A DNA stretch of 64,000 bases from contig JAIXUN010000002.1 in the NCBI GenBank assembly GCA_027483535.1, forward strand, positions 1,426,001-1,490,000. The letters are read 5' to 3'. Numbering within the stretch: the first letter of the stretch is position 1; each line of letters begins with the position of its first letter. This document shows, in pieces, positions 33,267 to 42,298 of this stretch. The DNA is from a bacterium. GTDB lineage: Bacteria > Armatimonadota > Fimbriimonadia > Fimbriimonadales > Fimbriimonadaceae. The notes beneath the pieces were generated by a model, which saw nothing but the letters and a program-made list of their open reading frames with translations, had not been told where the DNA came from and made no database searches. The translations under genes and the position numbers were made by a program.

Positions 33267-33524
33267 TTATTCGGTGCCGTCGTCTTTTAGCTCAGATGGC
33301 GACTTATAAGTCCCTACGGCCTTCGTGGGAACAATCGACGCAACCGCGTGCTTGTATACAAGTTGAGTCGGCTTACCCGCCGTATCTAGAAGAATCGTAA
33401 AAGCGTCAAATCCGCGAACGTGACCGCGAAGTTGCACTGAGTTGGTGAGATAGATTGTTACGCCCACGCCCTCTTTTCGGACCTGGTTGAGAAACATATC
33501 TTGAAGATTGATTGCCTTACCCAT
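33267..33524 (-). CDS. hfq: RNA chaperone Hfq
   Basis: 85 residues. NLQDMFLNQVRKEGVGVTIYL is Sm1 and FDAFTILLD with VYKHAVASIVP Sm2, the motif that binds sRNA U-tails on the proximal face. The conserved Q8, F39-like and YKH residues are present. The C-terminal tail is short and acidic. miaA lies just upstream on the same strand (22-base gap) and dapF just downstream; a miaA-hfq pairing is common across bacteria. Confidence 0.96.
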   Translation of the reverse strand: MGKAINLQDMFLNQVRKEGVGVTIYLTNSVQLRGHVRGFDAFTILLDTAGKPTQLVYKHAVASIVPTKAVGTYKSPSELKDDGTE

Positions 33525-33546
33525 GGAAAAATCTAGCCTTCTGCTT

Positions 33547-34434
33547 TTACGGTCCAGCGCAGCGTAACGCTTCCGTTAAAGTTGGTGTCTCGCTGAACTG
33601 AATCAGTCGAGGCTCCTTCTTCAACCAGGTTCGCTGTCTCTTCGCGTACTGAACGGTGTTGCGAACGATCTGGTCCTGGCACGCTTGAAAGGAGAGATCC
33701 CCTTTCAGGTGAGTCCAAATCTCTCGATAGCCGATTGCACGAAAACCTGGATCCGTGTCAAGGAATCCGAGCTTTTTGAGTTGCTCTACTTCCTCAACCC
33801 AACCATTTTGCATCATCTGCACAGTTCGTTGTTGAATTCGGGCATTTGAATCATCTTTTGTAGGGATGATTGCCAGCTTTCTAAGGTTGAATTCTGGCAA
33901 ACGGACCTGAATTGGGTCCGAAGGGGCGATGAGCTTTTCCAACGCGCGCGTCACCCTTATCGGGTTTTTCAAGTCGATCGTCGCTGCGGTATCCGGAGAA
34001 AGCTCCCGAAGTTCTTCTACCAGAGCTTCTAGTCCGTGAAGAGTTAGTCGTTCCTGGACAGCTTGTCTCGTCTCGGCGCTAGGAGCGGGGGCTAAGTCGC
34101 TGTAACCTTCGGTGAGGGCACGGATATAGAACCCTGTTCCACCCACGATTACGGCCGAACGTTGTTGCTGAAAGAGTTCTAAGAGGGTCGATTCAGCCAG
34201 GCGAAGCCACTCGCCAACGCCAAAGTCTTCGTTTGGATCCTTCAGGTCCAGCAAGGAGTAGTCGGCCTTGCGAGTTGGCTTTGCGGTGCCAACATCCATG
34301 TGTCGGTAAACCTGAAAGGCATCCGCATTGATCAGTGCCGCATCGAGGTGGTCGGCCAGGAGCTCCGCGAAATACGACTTACCAGAAGCGGTCGGCCCCA
34401 TTACTACGAACAGCAATGGGGCCGACTGCGACAT
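33547..34434 (-). CDS. miaA: tRNA dimethylallyltransferase
   Basis: 295 residues. Adds a dimethylallyl group to A37 of tRNAs reading UNN codons. P-loop GPTASGKS at 13-20, INADAFQVYRHMDVGTAKP, GGTGFYIRAL and the C-terminal AIGYREIW and TVQYAKRQRTW motifs are all present. The start ATG at 34434 was chosen because the open frame upstream overlaps the OB-fold gene and encodes only low-complexity Arg/Ser. Confidence 0.97.
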   Translation of the reverse strand: MSQSAPLLFVVMGPTASGKSYFAELLADHLDAALINADAFQVYRHMDVGTAKPTRKADYSLLDLKDPNEDFGVGEWLRLAESTLLELFQQQRSAVIVGGTGFYIRALTEGYSDLAPAPSAETRQAVQERLTLHGLEALVEELRELSPDTAATIDLKNPIRVTRALEKLIAPSDPIQVRLPEFNLRKLAIIPTKDDSNARIQQRTVQMMQNGWVEEVEQLKKLGFLDTDPGFRAIGYREIWTHLKGDLSFQACQDQIVRNTVQYAKRQRTWLKKEPRLIQFSETPTLTEALRCAGP

Positions 34435-34444
34435 GACTAGTAAC

Positions 34445-34828
34445 TTACTTGAGGATTTTGAGGGCGTATTTTTCACCCTTCTTCGGGGTGATGTCGATCT
34501 CGTTCTTGAACTCGAGGTCACCAACCTTCTTGAGCTTCGAGAACTTACCGGTGAGCTCAACCTTATCTCCGTTCTTTGGAGCCGGGTCGAGTTCTCCCTG
34601 ACCGTAAATGTGAACGGTTTCATCTTCCTCGATCACATCGAAGGTGAAGTACTTGTTCCCAGCCTTAGATTCCTTGGCTTTGAATTTTTTGACCGTTCCA
34701 GAGACTGAGACGGATTTACCGTCGAACTTCGTCGGGTTGTCCAGAAGGTCCGCGACCTTCGTTTTATCCGCCGCTAACACGATTGCTGATCCGAGGATCA
34801 GCAGCGAAAAGGCAAGTGCTCGTTTCAT
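34445..34828 (-). CDS. Exported small OB-fold protein
   Basis: 127 residues. A signal peptide (MKRALAFSLLILGSAIVLA) precedes one compact domain with the pattern GKSVSVSGTVKKFKAKES, VHIYGQGELDP, GDKVELTGKF, which resembles a periplasmic OB-fold of the bacterial tRNA-type or YgiW kind. Many lysines could bind an acidic ligand. It lies 10 bases before miaA and 5 bases after apt on the minus strand, hence in the same run. Function unknown. Confidence 0.7.
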   Translation of the reverse strand: MKRALAFSLLILGSAIVLAADKTKVADLLDNPTKFDGKSVSVSGTVKKFKAKESKAGNKYFTFDVIEEDETVHIYGQGELDPAPKNGDKVELTGKFSKLKKVGDLEFKNEIDITPKKGEKYALKILK

Positions 34829-34833
34829 TTTGT

Positions 34834-35355
34834 TTAGAACTCCATGAGGGCGGTGATTGGGAAGCCCTTAAGGTTTTGACGTCCGGCAAGGAAGCCCAGT
34901 TCGATTAAGCAACCGAAACCGCAGACCTCGCCACCGAGTCGCTCGATCAAGCGTTGGGCTGCTGCGGCGGTGCCGCCTGTTGCCAGAAGGTCGTCGACAA
35001 TGTAAGCCTTTTGTCCGGGGCGGATGGCATCGATGTGCATCTCAACCGTGTTCGTCCCGTATTCAAGTGCGTACTCCTCCGTGATCTTCTCGTACGGCAA
35101 CTTCCCGAGTTTACGAGTCATTGCGAACGGGAGTTCAAGCTGAAGGGCCATCGGCGTTCCAAACAAGAATCCGCGACTCTCAATGCCAACGATCACCTCG
35201 GCACCCTTTGCTTTCGCGTCTTCTGCGAGGAGGTTGACCACCTCTTGGAATGCCGCGGGGTGCTCCAGAACGGGCGTGATGTCCTTGAAAAGGATCCCTG
35301 CCTTGGGGAAGTCAGGGACGTCACGAATAAGGCTTTTCGCAATGAGCTCTGCCAT
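34834..35355 (-). CDS. apt: Adenine phosphoribosyltransferase
   Basis: 173 residues. Adenine salvage to AMP with PRPP from prs. The PRPP loop VDDLLATGGTAAAA, the FPKAGILFKDITPVL N-terminal stretch and VGIESRGFLFG are typical. It starts the run apt, OB-fold, miaA, hfq, dapF on the minus strand, 27 bases after the ferredoxin stop. Confidence 0.96.
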   Translation of the reverse strand: MAELIAKSLIRDVPDFPKAGILFKDITPVLEHPAAFQEVVNLLAEDAKAKGAEVIVGIESRGFLFGTPMALQLELPFAMTRKLGKLPYEKITEEYALEYGTNTVEMHIDAIRPGQKAYIVDDLLATGGTAAAAQRLIERLGGEVCGFGCLIELGFLAGRQNLKGFPITALMEF

Positions 35356-35382
35356 GTCGGGTGAATTCTACCGCTTGGCGTA

Positions 35383-35706
35383 CTAGGGCTCGATGACCGG
35401 GCCCGGCTCCCATCCCTTATCTTGGGCTCGCATCAGGACATCCACTTCCATGTCACGGTCCACGCGAATCTGGCACGCGAGTCGAAACTCTCCTAGGACA
35501 CCGTCTTCTTCCAGGCACTGATGCTCATCGGCGTTCATTGGGGGCTCCTCGGAGTGAAAAGCGACGCGGCACGTGGTGCAGCGGGCTTGACCACCGCATC
35601 GGTGGCTGATATCGACCCCATTCTGCTCGATGGCGATTGCCAGCTTTGTGCCCTCTTCAACCGCGAAGGTCCCCGCGTCTTTGACCGTAACTTGAAATGT
35701 TGCCAT
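35383..35706 (-). CDS. 2Fe-2S plant-type ferredoxin
   Basis: 107 residues. Cysteines C37, C43, C46 and C78 give the C-x5-C-x2-C-x31-C cluster-binding pattern of plant-type or adrenodoxin-like [2Fe-2S] ferredoxins (HRCGGQARCTTCRVAF, LACQIRV). The C-terminal acidic tail ends GPVIEP. Redox partner unknown. A 221-base region (35707-35927) separates it from the divergent peptidase gene. Confidence 0.92.
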   Translation of the reverse strand: MATFQVTVKDAGTFAVEEGTKLAIAIEQNGVDISHRCGGQARCTTCRVAFHSEEPPMNADEHQCLEEDGVLGEFRLACQIRVDRDMEVDVLMRAQDKGWEPGPVIEP

Positions 35707-35927
35707 GGTGTGATTTCCTTTTTTGCTGATGGAATCGCGATCTACGGAGAGAACGCGTGATCCCTCGCCTTGTCCGTGAGAGTCTAAAGGGTCTCGCCGT
35801 CAAATGCATGATAAAGAAACTCGATGGTAGTTGTGGGCAAACAAATTGCCACCAAAGGTTCTCTCCAGACAATAATCTGCCGCCTATAGAGCCTTCTCGA
35901 AACGGGTTCATCAGGTAAAAGCCGGGA

Positions 35928-37088
35928 ATGATCAATCGTGATCGGCTGAAAGACCTGTTCCTCTCCCTTTGCGCGATCGATTCGCCGGCCCTCCGCGAGA
36001 AAGATATCGTGGCTTGGACGAAGGATTATCTCCAGGCTCATGGTCTTGAAGTACACGAAGACAACGCCGGTGCAAAGATCGGTGGAAATGCGAACAACCT
36101 GATTGTTTGGTTGCGGGGAACCCTAACTGACGCTCCAAAGATTTTTCTTTCCGCTCATTTCGATACGGTGGAGCCAACCGCAGATCTTAAGATTATCGAG
36201 GACGGGGGAGTGATCCGTTCGTCCGGAAACACGATCCTCGGGGCGGATGACTATGCAGGAATGGCCCCCGCGATCGAAGCTGTGCTGAGCCTCAAAGAGT
36301 CGGGAGTGCCCCACGGGGACGTGTGCTTACTGCTCAGCGTCGCGGAGGAGATTGGCCTGAAAGGGGCCGATGCCATGGAGATCTACGATCTTGGGCTCGA
36401 CTTCGGCTATGTGCTGGATACAGGCCCCCCAGTAGGCTCCTATGTGACCAAAACGGCCTATCACGACAAGATGGACGTGACCATCACGGGCAAGCCCGCC
36501 CACGCAGGGAAGGACCCCGAGAAGGGAATCAACGCGATTCAAGTGCTCGCGGAGGCGGTTCACGGAATGTCGCTGGGTCGCATCGATCCCGAAACCACCG
36601 CCAACATTGGCTTGGTGGAAGGTGGTACCGCCGTGAACGTGGTGTGCCCATTCGTTAGCGTTCGTGCAGAGGCTCGAAGCACCAATCTAGAGGTGCTCGA
36701 AAATCAGATCGCCCACATGAGGACTCGGTTCGAGGAAGCGGCTAAGAAATGGGGAGCCACCGTCGAGATCGAATATCGACGGCACTACTCCGCTTACCAG
36801 ATCGACGAGAACTCGCCTGTGGTGGCCCTCGGTCTGAAAGCCGCCCAGAATTTGGGGCTGAACGCCTTTACGCGAACCACCCTTGGTGGATCGGATGCCA
36901 ACGTCTTCAACGCAAAAGGGTTGCCCTCGATTGTGATGGCGACCGGAATGGAGAAGATTCACACCCACGAAGAGTTCGTCACCGAAGCCGATTTGATCAA
37001 GACCGCGGAGCTGGCGCTTGAGGTGTTCCGAGAAGCGGCGAACCACACGATCGACCGAACTGGGAGCGGGCGAATCACGCTTCGATAA
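35928..37088 (+). CDS. M20-family zinc peptidase, PepT-like
   Basis: 386 residues. Metal-binding and catalytic motifs: SAHFDTVEP (H and catalytic D), GADDYAG (bridging D), VAEEIGLKG (catalytic E and Zn E) and LDTG, then the C-terminal HTHEEF. The dimerisation lid domain lies at about 185-290 with PAHAGKDPEKGINAI. The layout matches peptidase T and related tri- or dipeptidases. Cytoplasmic peptide breakdown is likely; no transporter is adjacent. Confidence 0.9.
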   Translation: MINRDRLKDLFLSLCAIDSPALREKDIVAWTKDYLQAHGLEVHEDNAGAKIGGNANNLIVWLRGTLTDAPKIFLSAHFDTVEPTADLKIIEDGGVIRSSGNTILGADDYAGMAPAIEAVLSLKESGVPHGDVCLLLSVAEEIGLKGADAMEIYDLGLDFGYVLDTGPPVGSYVTKTAYHDKMDVTITGKPAHAGKDPEKGINAIQVLAEAVHGMSLGRIDPETTANIGLVEGGTAVNVVCPFVSVRAEARSTNLEVLENQIAHMRTRFEEAAKKWGATVEIEYRRHYSAYQIDENSPVVALGLKAAQNLGLNAFTRTTLGGSDANVFNAKGLPSIVMATGMEKIHTHEEFVTEADLIKTAELALEVFREAANHTIDRTGSGRITLR

Positions 37089-37166
37089 GCTTGGTTCTGC
37101 ACGATGGATGCTTGGAGTGCTATAGTTCGTTGGGTTTGGCCACCAGGCCATGATGGAAGTTTAAGA

Positions 37167-37667
37167 ATGAAGAAAATTCTTGCTCTTGCGATTGCATCCT
37201 CGTCGATCGCATCGCTCGCTGTTGCCGACGATCAGCTGCTTGGCCTTTCCGCCAAGGTTGGTCTCCTTTTCCCGGTGGATTCTGAAACTCGCGACGCGCA
37301 TATCAATATGCCGACCGTCGGTTTCGCATACACCCTTCGCGAACTGAATTCGGCTGCTAAGTACAGCGCGGGTCTGGACTTCAGCGTCGACTTTTACTCT
37401 CGTGGCGACTACCGACACGTTCCGCTGTTGCTCAACTATGTTGGTTATCTCAACAATGGCCTCTACTACACGGCGGGACTTGGCGTAGGCTTCGTTCAGC
37501 GACCTTCCGGAACCGGCACCGAGACCGTTACTCGATTCGCAGGTGCGATCGGAATCGGCTACTTCTGGGACAAGCCCAAGAGCGGTGGATTCTTCGAGCT
37601 CCGATTCCTTGCTAGCCAAGCAAGCGAAGTAAACGGCGTCGCTGCAACCGTCGGTTACCGCTTCTAA
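37167..37667 (+). CDS. Exported beta-barrel-like protein
   Basis: 166 residues. Signal peptide MKKILALAIASSSIASLAVA, then alternating Gly and aromatic strands (AKVGLLFPV, YSAGLDFSVDFYS, LYYTAGLGVGF, AGAIGIGYFW) and a C-terminal aromatic residue (GYRF), as for small outer-membrane beta-barrels of 8 strands. Function unknown. The open frame begins 63 bases earlier but the signal peptide fixes the start. Its own terminator follows. Confidence 0.75.
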   Translation: MKKILALAIASSSIASLAVADDQLLGLSAKVGLLFPVDSETRDAHINMPTVGFAYTLRELNSAAKYSAGLDFSVDFYSRGDYRHVPLLLNYVGYLNNGLYYTAGLGVGFVQRPSGTGTETVTRFAGAIGIGYFWDKPKSGGFFELRFLASQASEVNGVAATVGYRF

Positions 37668-37682
37668 ACGAGTGTCAACCAA

Positions 37683-37731
37683 CGCCTCGGTGTGAGATAG
37701 GGATAAAGCCCTTTCTTGCCCCGAGGCTTTT
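37683..37731 (+). terminator. Terminator after the beta-barrel gene
   Basis: GCCTCGG pairs with CCGAGGC across a long arm that itself can form AGGG-CCCT, followed by TTTTTG. The T-run is at about 37727-37731. This means that the TTG at 37716 in the sigma factor frame lies inside the terminator and is not a real start. Confidence 0.8.
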
Positions 37732-37778
37732 TGTTAGGTGAACAAACAGAAACCTGGATCGTTTCCGCATTCAGGAAG

Positions 37779-38414
37779 ATGGTTATCGGTCAAGGTGCCC
37801 TGGCATTGAATTTTGAGAAACCGAAGGAGAGCGTGGTTGACGAGTCGCTTCTAGAGAAGTGTCGTCGTCAGGACTACGAAGCCTTCGGAAAGCTGGTTGA
37901 TGCCTACCAAAACCGAGTGTTTGGATTCGTTCGAAGAATGGTCCCAACCGGAGAAGATGCCGAAGATATCACCCAAGAGGTGTTCATTCGAGCTTTTCAA
38001 AACTTTCATCGGTTCGACATGCGGTCTTCGGTCAGAACTTGGCTGTTCAAGATTGCTCACAATCTCTGCGTAGATCGAGCGAGAAAGGTGGGTCGGTCTC
38101 CAGAGCAAGTGTCTTTGGCTCTTTCAGCAGATATTGAAGAAGAGTTTGAAGTGCCAGACGATCGATGGCAGCCGGATCAGATGCTGGCCCAAGCGAACCT
38201 AGAAGAGGCCGTAGAGTTGGCGGTTTCCCAACTTAGCGAGAAACTTCGCAGCGTTCTCATTCTCCACGACCGAGAAGATATGCCGTACGAAGAAATCGCA
38301 ACAACGCTAAACCTGCCGCTTGGAACAGTAAAGAGCCGACTCTTCTTGGCTCGTACGCACGTCCAAAACGCATTGAAGCAATACATGGAGGATCGAAATG
38401 GCAATTTGGCCTAG
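37779..38414 (+). CDS. ECF-type RNA polymerase sigma factor
   Basis: 211 residues from the ATG at 37779 (a GTG at 37833 is possible). Region 2 (EAFGKLVDAYQNRVFGFVRRM, DAEDITQEVFIRAF) and region 4 (LRSVLILHDREDMPYEEIATTLNLPLGTVKSRLFLAR) are complete; the linker carries an acidic EEFEVPDDR segment. The stop overlaps the next gene by 17 bases. ECF factors respond to envelope or redox stress through an anti-sigma protein, and the next gene fits that role. Confidence 0.92.
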   Translation: MVIGQGALALNFEKPKESVVDESLLEKCRRQDYEAFGKLVDAYQNRVFGFVRRMVPTGEDAEDITQEVFIRAFQNFHRFDMRSSVRTWLFKIAHNLCVDRARKVGRSPEQVSLALSADIEEEFEVPDDRWQPDQMLAQANLEEAVELAVSQLSEKLRSVLILHDREDMPYEEIATTLNLPLGTVKSRLFLARTHVQNALKQYMEDRNGNLA

Positions 38415-38853
38415 CGACAAGAAAGAACAAGTGATCTCTGATTCAAAACTGGAATCGACCCAACAGCAAGCGATTGCTAGCTTGGTGAAAAAGCTTCCGG
38501 AAGAGAATTTGAGCATGGCTTGGCGGTCCTCTTTGAACGAGCGGATTCGAGCGGAAGCCGAAAAGAAGCGAAAGCAGCGCCGAACCCGAATCGTTTGGTC
38601 GTCATCCCTTGGATTCGGAATGGCGGGTGCGATTCTCTTGATGGTGATGGTTCCCAATGCGATGCGCCCAACCTCCGAGGCTATTCCGACTTCCAACAAG
38701 TCCGAAGTTTTGGAGTCGTCGCTTTACGCGCTTCACCAGGAGTCGGTGGTGCTTGGCGGAGTCTCCTCGACCGGAGTTGCCTATCGTCGAACCCAAGAGT
38801 TTGATAACTCCGATCTTGGTGAGGATGAGTGGAACTCGTCCCAAATCTATTAA
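38398..38853 (+). CDS. Single-pass membrane protein, anti-sigma factor candidate
   Basis: 151 residues. N-terminal cytoplasmic part (about 60 residues, with a helix ending in RIRAEAEKKRKQRRTR), one membrane helix (about 68-84), then a short extracytoplasmic tail. No zinc-binding H-x3-C-x2-C motif, so not of the ZAS type. Function is inferred from the 17-base overlap with the sigma factor gene, its topology and from the RseB-like gene behind it, as in RpoE-RseA-RseB. Confidence 0.6.
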   Translation: MAIWPSDKKEQVISDSKLESTQQQAIASLVKKLPEENLSMAWRSSLNERIRAEAEKKRKQRRTRIVWSSSLGFGMAGAILLMVMVPNAMRPTSEAIPTSNKSEVLESSLYALHQESVVLGGVSSTGVAYRRTQEFDNSDLGEDEWNSSQIY

Positions 38854-38875
38854 CGCGCACTCCCGAAAGAACAAA

Positions 38876-39889
38876 ATGATTCAAATGCCTTCAACCAACG
38901 GAACTGCAGTGAAGTTTTTCGCCACCGGTGTGCTGGCGGTAACTCTCGTTTCACTCGGTTACGCAGGTGGAAAGGGACAGAATCAGAAACCCGACGATTG
39001 GCTCAAAGAGGCACCCGCGATACTGCGACTGGCGAACTCGAGCGCAACCTCGCTTCGGTTCACGGGCGTGCGCTTGATCAAATTCCGCCGAGCGGGTGTG
39101 GAAGAGGTGAACGAGGAGATCGTCACTCGTGATGGGCGGCGATCCCGTGTCGAATTTAGAAACGGGCCGCTGAACGGGCAGATCATTGTTGAAAATGGAA
39201 AGGAGCGCAAGCACTTTTTCCCCGATCGCAATGAGGTTAGGATCTCAGAATCGCGTCCAGAAGAGGGCGTGCTTCGAATTGGCCGGTTCTGGCGCGAGCG
39301 TAACAACCGAGCCCTAAAGTTTCGAACTTCGCCCGGTGGGGAAGTCGCGGGCATTGAGACCGAGAAGGTGGAAATGCTCGATAAGGATGGAAACCCCATT
39401 CTCTCCCTTAGCATCGATCCCAAGTCCGGACTGGTCATGAAGCGAGTCTTCTTCGACCGCGTCGGTACCGTGACGGGGCAGTTCGAATTCAAATCGGTTC
39501 GCTTCAATCCTAAGATCGCCCCCGATGCTTTCAAGATTGATCGAAAGGGCGTCAATATCGTTCGCCCCGTCGATGACGTTAGAAGGGTTGCGGCGGCTGA
39601 AAAGCTTCCTGCTTTGATGCTCAGCCCGAAAACAGGCTTCGTTTTGGAAGGGGCTCGTAGCTCGAACTTGCGCGGAACCGCGGTAATGGCTCAGTTCTAC
39701 ACCGCGCCTTCGGGAAGGTTGAGCCTATTTGTCACGAAGGACAAGTTAGAACCAGAGCGATTCCAGCGGATGGGGCGAGGCAGAACATCGGCTCACGTGT
39801 GGACTTCCGATGGAGTGTTCTTCGCCCTCGTCGGCGATCTTCTTCCCGCGCAGTTGAAGGCTTTGTCATCCAAAATGACCTCTCTGTAG
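38876..39889 (+). CDS. RseB/LolA-like exported protein
   Basis: 337 residues with an N-terminal hydrophobic signal (FFATGVLAVTLVSLGYAGG). The body has the beta-rich LolA/MucB pattern: SLRFTGVRLIKFRR, RVEFRNGPLNGQIIVENGKERKHFF, then PILSLSIDPKSGLVMKRVFFD, followed by a smaller domain with NLRGTAVMAQFYTA. MucB/RseB proteins bind anti-sigma factors and detect misplaced lipoproteins. The ATG at 38876 is 22 bases after the previous stop. The assignment to RseB rather than plain outer-membrane lipoprotein-sorting protein rests on context. Confidence 0.65.
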   Translation: MIQMPSTNGTAVKFFATGVLAVTLVSLGYAGGKGQNQKPDDWLKEAPAILRLANSSATSLRFTGVRLIKFRRAGVEEVNEEIVTRDGRRSRVEFRNGPLNGQIIVENGKERKHFFPDRNEVRISESRPEEGVLRIGRFWRERNNRALKFRTSPGGEVAGIETEKVEMLDKDGNPILSLSIDPKSGLVMKRVFFDRVGTVTGQFEFKSVRFNPKIAPDAFKIDRKGVNIVRPVDDVRRVAAAEKLPALMLSPKTGFVLEGARSSNLRGTAVMAQFYTAPSGRLSLFVTKDKLEPERFQRMGRGRTSAHVWTSDGVFFALVGDLLPAQLKALSSKMTSL

Positions 39890-39943
39890 TGGCGAAAGAC
39901 CCTTCGTTCGCTCGAACAAAACGGGCGATTCCCTTAAACCGTC

Positions 39944-39949
39944 TATAAT
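39944..39949 (+). promoter_or_regulatory. Perfect TATAAT box six bases before the PBP1 start
   Basis: TATAAT is at 39944-39949 and the GTG start at 39956, a gap of six bases, with no Shine-Dalgarno sequence possible. A transcript would begin at the start codon. No recognisable -35. It gives the PBP genes a promoter independent of the sigma factor operon. Confidence 0.6.
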
Positions 39950-39955
39950 TTCGCT

Positions 39956-42298
39956 GTGGCGAAAGGAGTTGCCGCGGGTTCTCGAAAGACCTCTACCGAG
40001 TCCGCTCGGAAAAGCAAGAGCGCCCCTTGGGTGAAGTGGTTGAAAATCACTTTTCTTTTTGGGTTGTGTCTCGCTTCGGCGGGCGCGCTTTTTGTCGTCT
40101 CGATTCTCTTCAATGCTTCCGAGGATGCGAAGAAGGCGCTCAACGGCCTTGAGAGCAAAATCCAGGCATTCAACTCCCGACCAACGCGGATTTACTCAGC
40201 GGATGGCAAGCTTCTCTACGAAGTGCAGCCGGAGTATCGCGAGCGTATTTCACTGACGGAAGTGCCCGAGCACGTTCGTAACGCGATCCTTGCCGCCGAA
40301 GACCACCGCTTTTACCAGCACGAAGGGGTCGACTATGTTGGCCTTGGCAGAGCTGTCGTCACCAATTTCCGGGATCGTCGGAGCACTCAGGGAGGCTCTA
40401 CGATTACGATGCAGCTTGCCAAAAGGCTTTACTCAGCATCCGAGAAGTCGATTCAGCGCAAGGTGCAAGACATCGCGATCGCCATAGAGATGGAGCGCCA
40501 AAAGTCGAAGGACGAGATCCTGGAGATGTATCTCAACCAGGTGTACTTCGGCGAGCGAGCTTACGGGATTGCGGCTGCGGCAGATATCTACTTTGGAAAG
40601 AAAGTTTCCGATCTGACGATCAGCGAGGCGGCGATGCTCGCCCGCTGCGTCCAGCGTCCGAGCCAGGTTAACCCGGTTCGAAACCCCCAACTTGCGGAGG
40701 ATAACCGAAAGGTAGTGCTTGAGAAGATGCGCGTCGAGAATATGATCTCGGAGCGCGACTACCGAGAGGCCCTCGCATCGAAACCTAAAATCCGAAAGGC
40801 GGGGACTTACGGGAGTGCTCGAATCTACCGCGCGCCTTACTTCGTGACCTCGATCCTGGCGCAACTGGACGATCTCCCTTTGAAGGAGGGTGGATATGAG
40901 ATTTTCACCACCCTTGATAGCCAGCTTCAAAAAATCGCCGAAGCCGAGGTTCGATCGATCGTCGAGAAGAATAGGTGGCGCTCGGTAAGGAACGCCGCAT
41001 TCGTCTTGATGGACCGCGACGGCAGGATTTTGGCGTATGTCGGAGGAGCAGACTTTGATCGCAACAAGGTCGACGTCGTTTCTCGCGGACTTGGAAAACA
41101 GCCTGGTTCAAGCTTCAAACCCATCGTCTACGCAACGGCGCTGAACAAAGGCAAACTCTCTGAATACGATTCAGTCTCGAACGCAAAGGTTCGCATCAAG
41201 ACCGGTCCGGGGACGTACTACGAACCCAAGAACTCTGGGGGCGGATCGGGCGGGTCGATGTCTCTTCAAAGGGCATTTTCCGCATCGGTGAACCTTCCGG
41301 CAGTCAACACGCTCCTCTCGTTGGGAGATACCGACCAGACTGGTCAGACATACAAGTCTGGAGCCCGAGTGGTCGTGGATACGGCGGTCAAAGAGTTCGG
41401 CTTTAGGAGTTCCCTGGCGCCTTACGCTTCGCTCGCCCTGGGCTCAAGTAACGTCAAGCTCATCGAAATGGCGGAGGCATATTCCGTCTTCATGCTTCGG
41501 GGTCAGAGAGCGGTGCCGTTTACGATGACTCGCGTGGTGGGTCCGGATGGCGAATTGGTTCCAAGAACGATGGGGCGCCAAATCCTATCGACCGGCATCA
41601 AGCCCGAGGTTTGCGACGTCATTGATCGTCTCATGAGACTGGTTGTCACGGGCGGTACGGGTAGAGCCGCATCGATCGTTCCAGACGCAAGAGGGAAGAC
41701 CGGAACCACGAACAGCAACGTGGATGCCTGGTTCTGTGGCTACTCTCAGGGCCTGATCGGGATTGGTTGGATTGGCAACGAGGTGGAAATTCGACCTGGC
41801 GTTTGGGTGCCTCGTCCGATGAGCAGCGCGGTCTTCGGAGGCACGGTCACGGTTGAAATGTGGGCGGCGATCATGAAAGAGGCCGTCGGTCGATTTGGAG
41901 TTCAGCTTGGCGACATTGCCCGTCCCAAGCCACGCGTGGAAGAGAAGCCGGAAGAGAATGTTCCGAATCTGATGCCCGATGAGGAGATTCCGGACTTGGA
42001 TGTTCCGGCGATTGTTCCGAACGATCCCGACAGCGGTGCAGGAACGAAGCCTCAGAATCCTCCTGTTGAGGATCCTTTGAAGGCTCCCACCGAGCCGACA
42101 ACCGTTCCTGCGAACCCAACGAAACCAACGAAACCAACCTCGGAGGACGCCGACGTCGATATTGAGGTCTGCGCCGATTCGGGCGCGGTCGCAACGCCTT
42201 ACTGCAACGAGACCATCACCAAGCGGTTCAAAGCGAACGCTCGGCCCCGCCAGAGATGTCCGATTCACAAGGGTAACGGAGACGGAGGAAAACGATGA
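39956..42298 (+). CDS. Penicillin-binding protein 1A-type bifunctional transglycosylase/transpeptidase
   Basis: 780 residues. Short cytoplasmic basic arm, one membrane helix (about 31-52), GT51 glycosyltransferase with catalytic E115 in AEDHRFY and QGGSTITMQLAK (146-157), then a transpeptidase with S385-x-x-K388 (GSSFKP), SVN and K581-TGTT. A Pro/Thr-rich linker (about 650-740) leads to a C-terminal Cys module (CADSGAVATPYC and RCPIH). Start is GTG with a TATAAT six bases upstream. It builds peptidoglycan at the membrane; mrdA-like PBP2 overlaps its stop by four bases. Confidence 0.94.
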   Translation: MAKGVAAGSRKTSTESARKSKSAPWVKWLKITFLFGLCLASAGALFVVSILFNASEDAKKALNGLESKIQAFNSRPTRIYSADGKLLYEVQPEYRERISLTEVPEHVRNAILAAEDHRFYQHEGVDYVGLGRAVVTNFRDRRSTQGGSTITMQLAKRLYSASEKSIQRKVQDIAIAIEMERQKSKDEILEMYLNQVYFGERAYGIAAAADIYFGKKVSDLTISEAAMLARCVQRPSQVNPVRNPQLAEDNRKVVLEKMRVENMISERDYREALASKPKIRKAGTYGSARIYRAPYFVTSILAQLDDLPLKEGGYEIFTTLDSQLQKIAEAEVRSIVEKNRWRSVRNAAFVLMDRDGRILAYVGGADFDRNKVDVVSRGLGKQPGSSFKPIVYATALNKGKLSEYDSVSNAKVRIKTGPGTYYEPKNSGGGSGGSMSLQRAFSASVNLPAVNTLLSLGDTDQTGQTYKSGARVVVDTAVKEFGFRSSLAPYASLALGSSNVKLIEMAEAYSVFMLRGQRAVPFTMTRVVGPDGELVPRTMGRQILSTGIKPEVCDVIDRLMRLVVTGGTGRAASIVPDARGKTGTTNSNVDAWFCGYSQGLIGIGWIGNEVEIRPGVWVPRPMSSAVFGGTVTVEMWAAIMKEAVGRFGVQLGDIARPKPRVEEKPEENVPNLMPDEEIPDLDVPAIVPNDPDSGAGTKPQNPPVEDPLKAPTEPTTVPANPTKPTKPTSEDADVDIEVCADSGAVATPYCNETITKRFKANARPRQRCPIHKGNGDGGKR

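Noticed and set aside
34435-34623. Longer miaA frame
   Set aside because: The extension overlaps the OB-fold gene and encodes Arg/Ser low complexity; MiaA begins just before its P-loop.
37716-37778. Earlier start for the ECF sigma factor
   Set aside because: This TTG lies inside the terminator of the previous gene, so it would not be in the mRNA.
38657-38875. Upstream extension of the RseB-like gene
   Set aside because: It overlaps the anti-sigma candidate out of frame; the signal peptide fixes the start at or near 38876.
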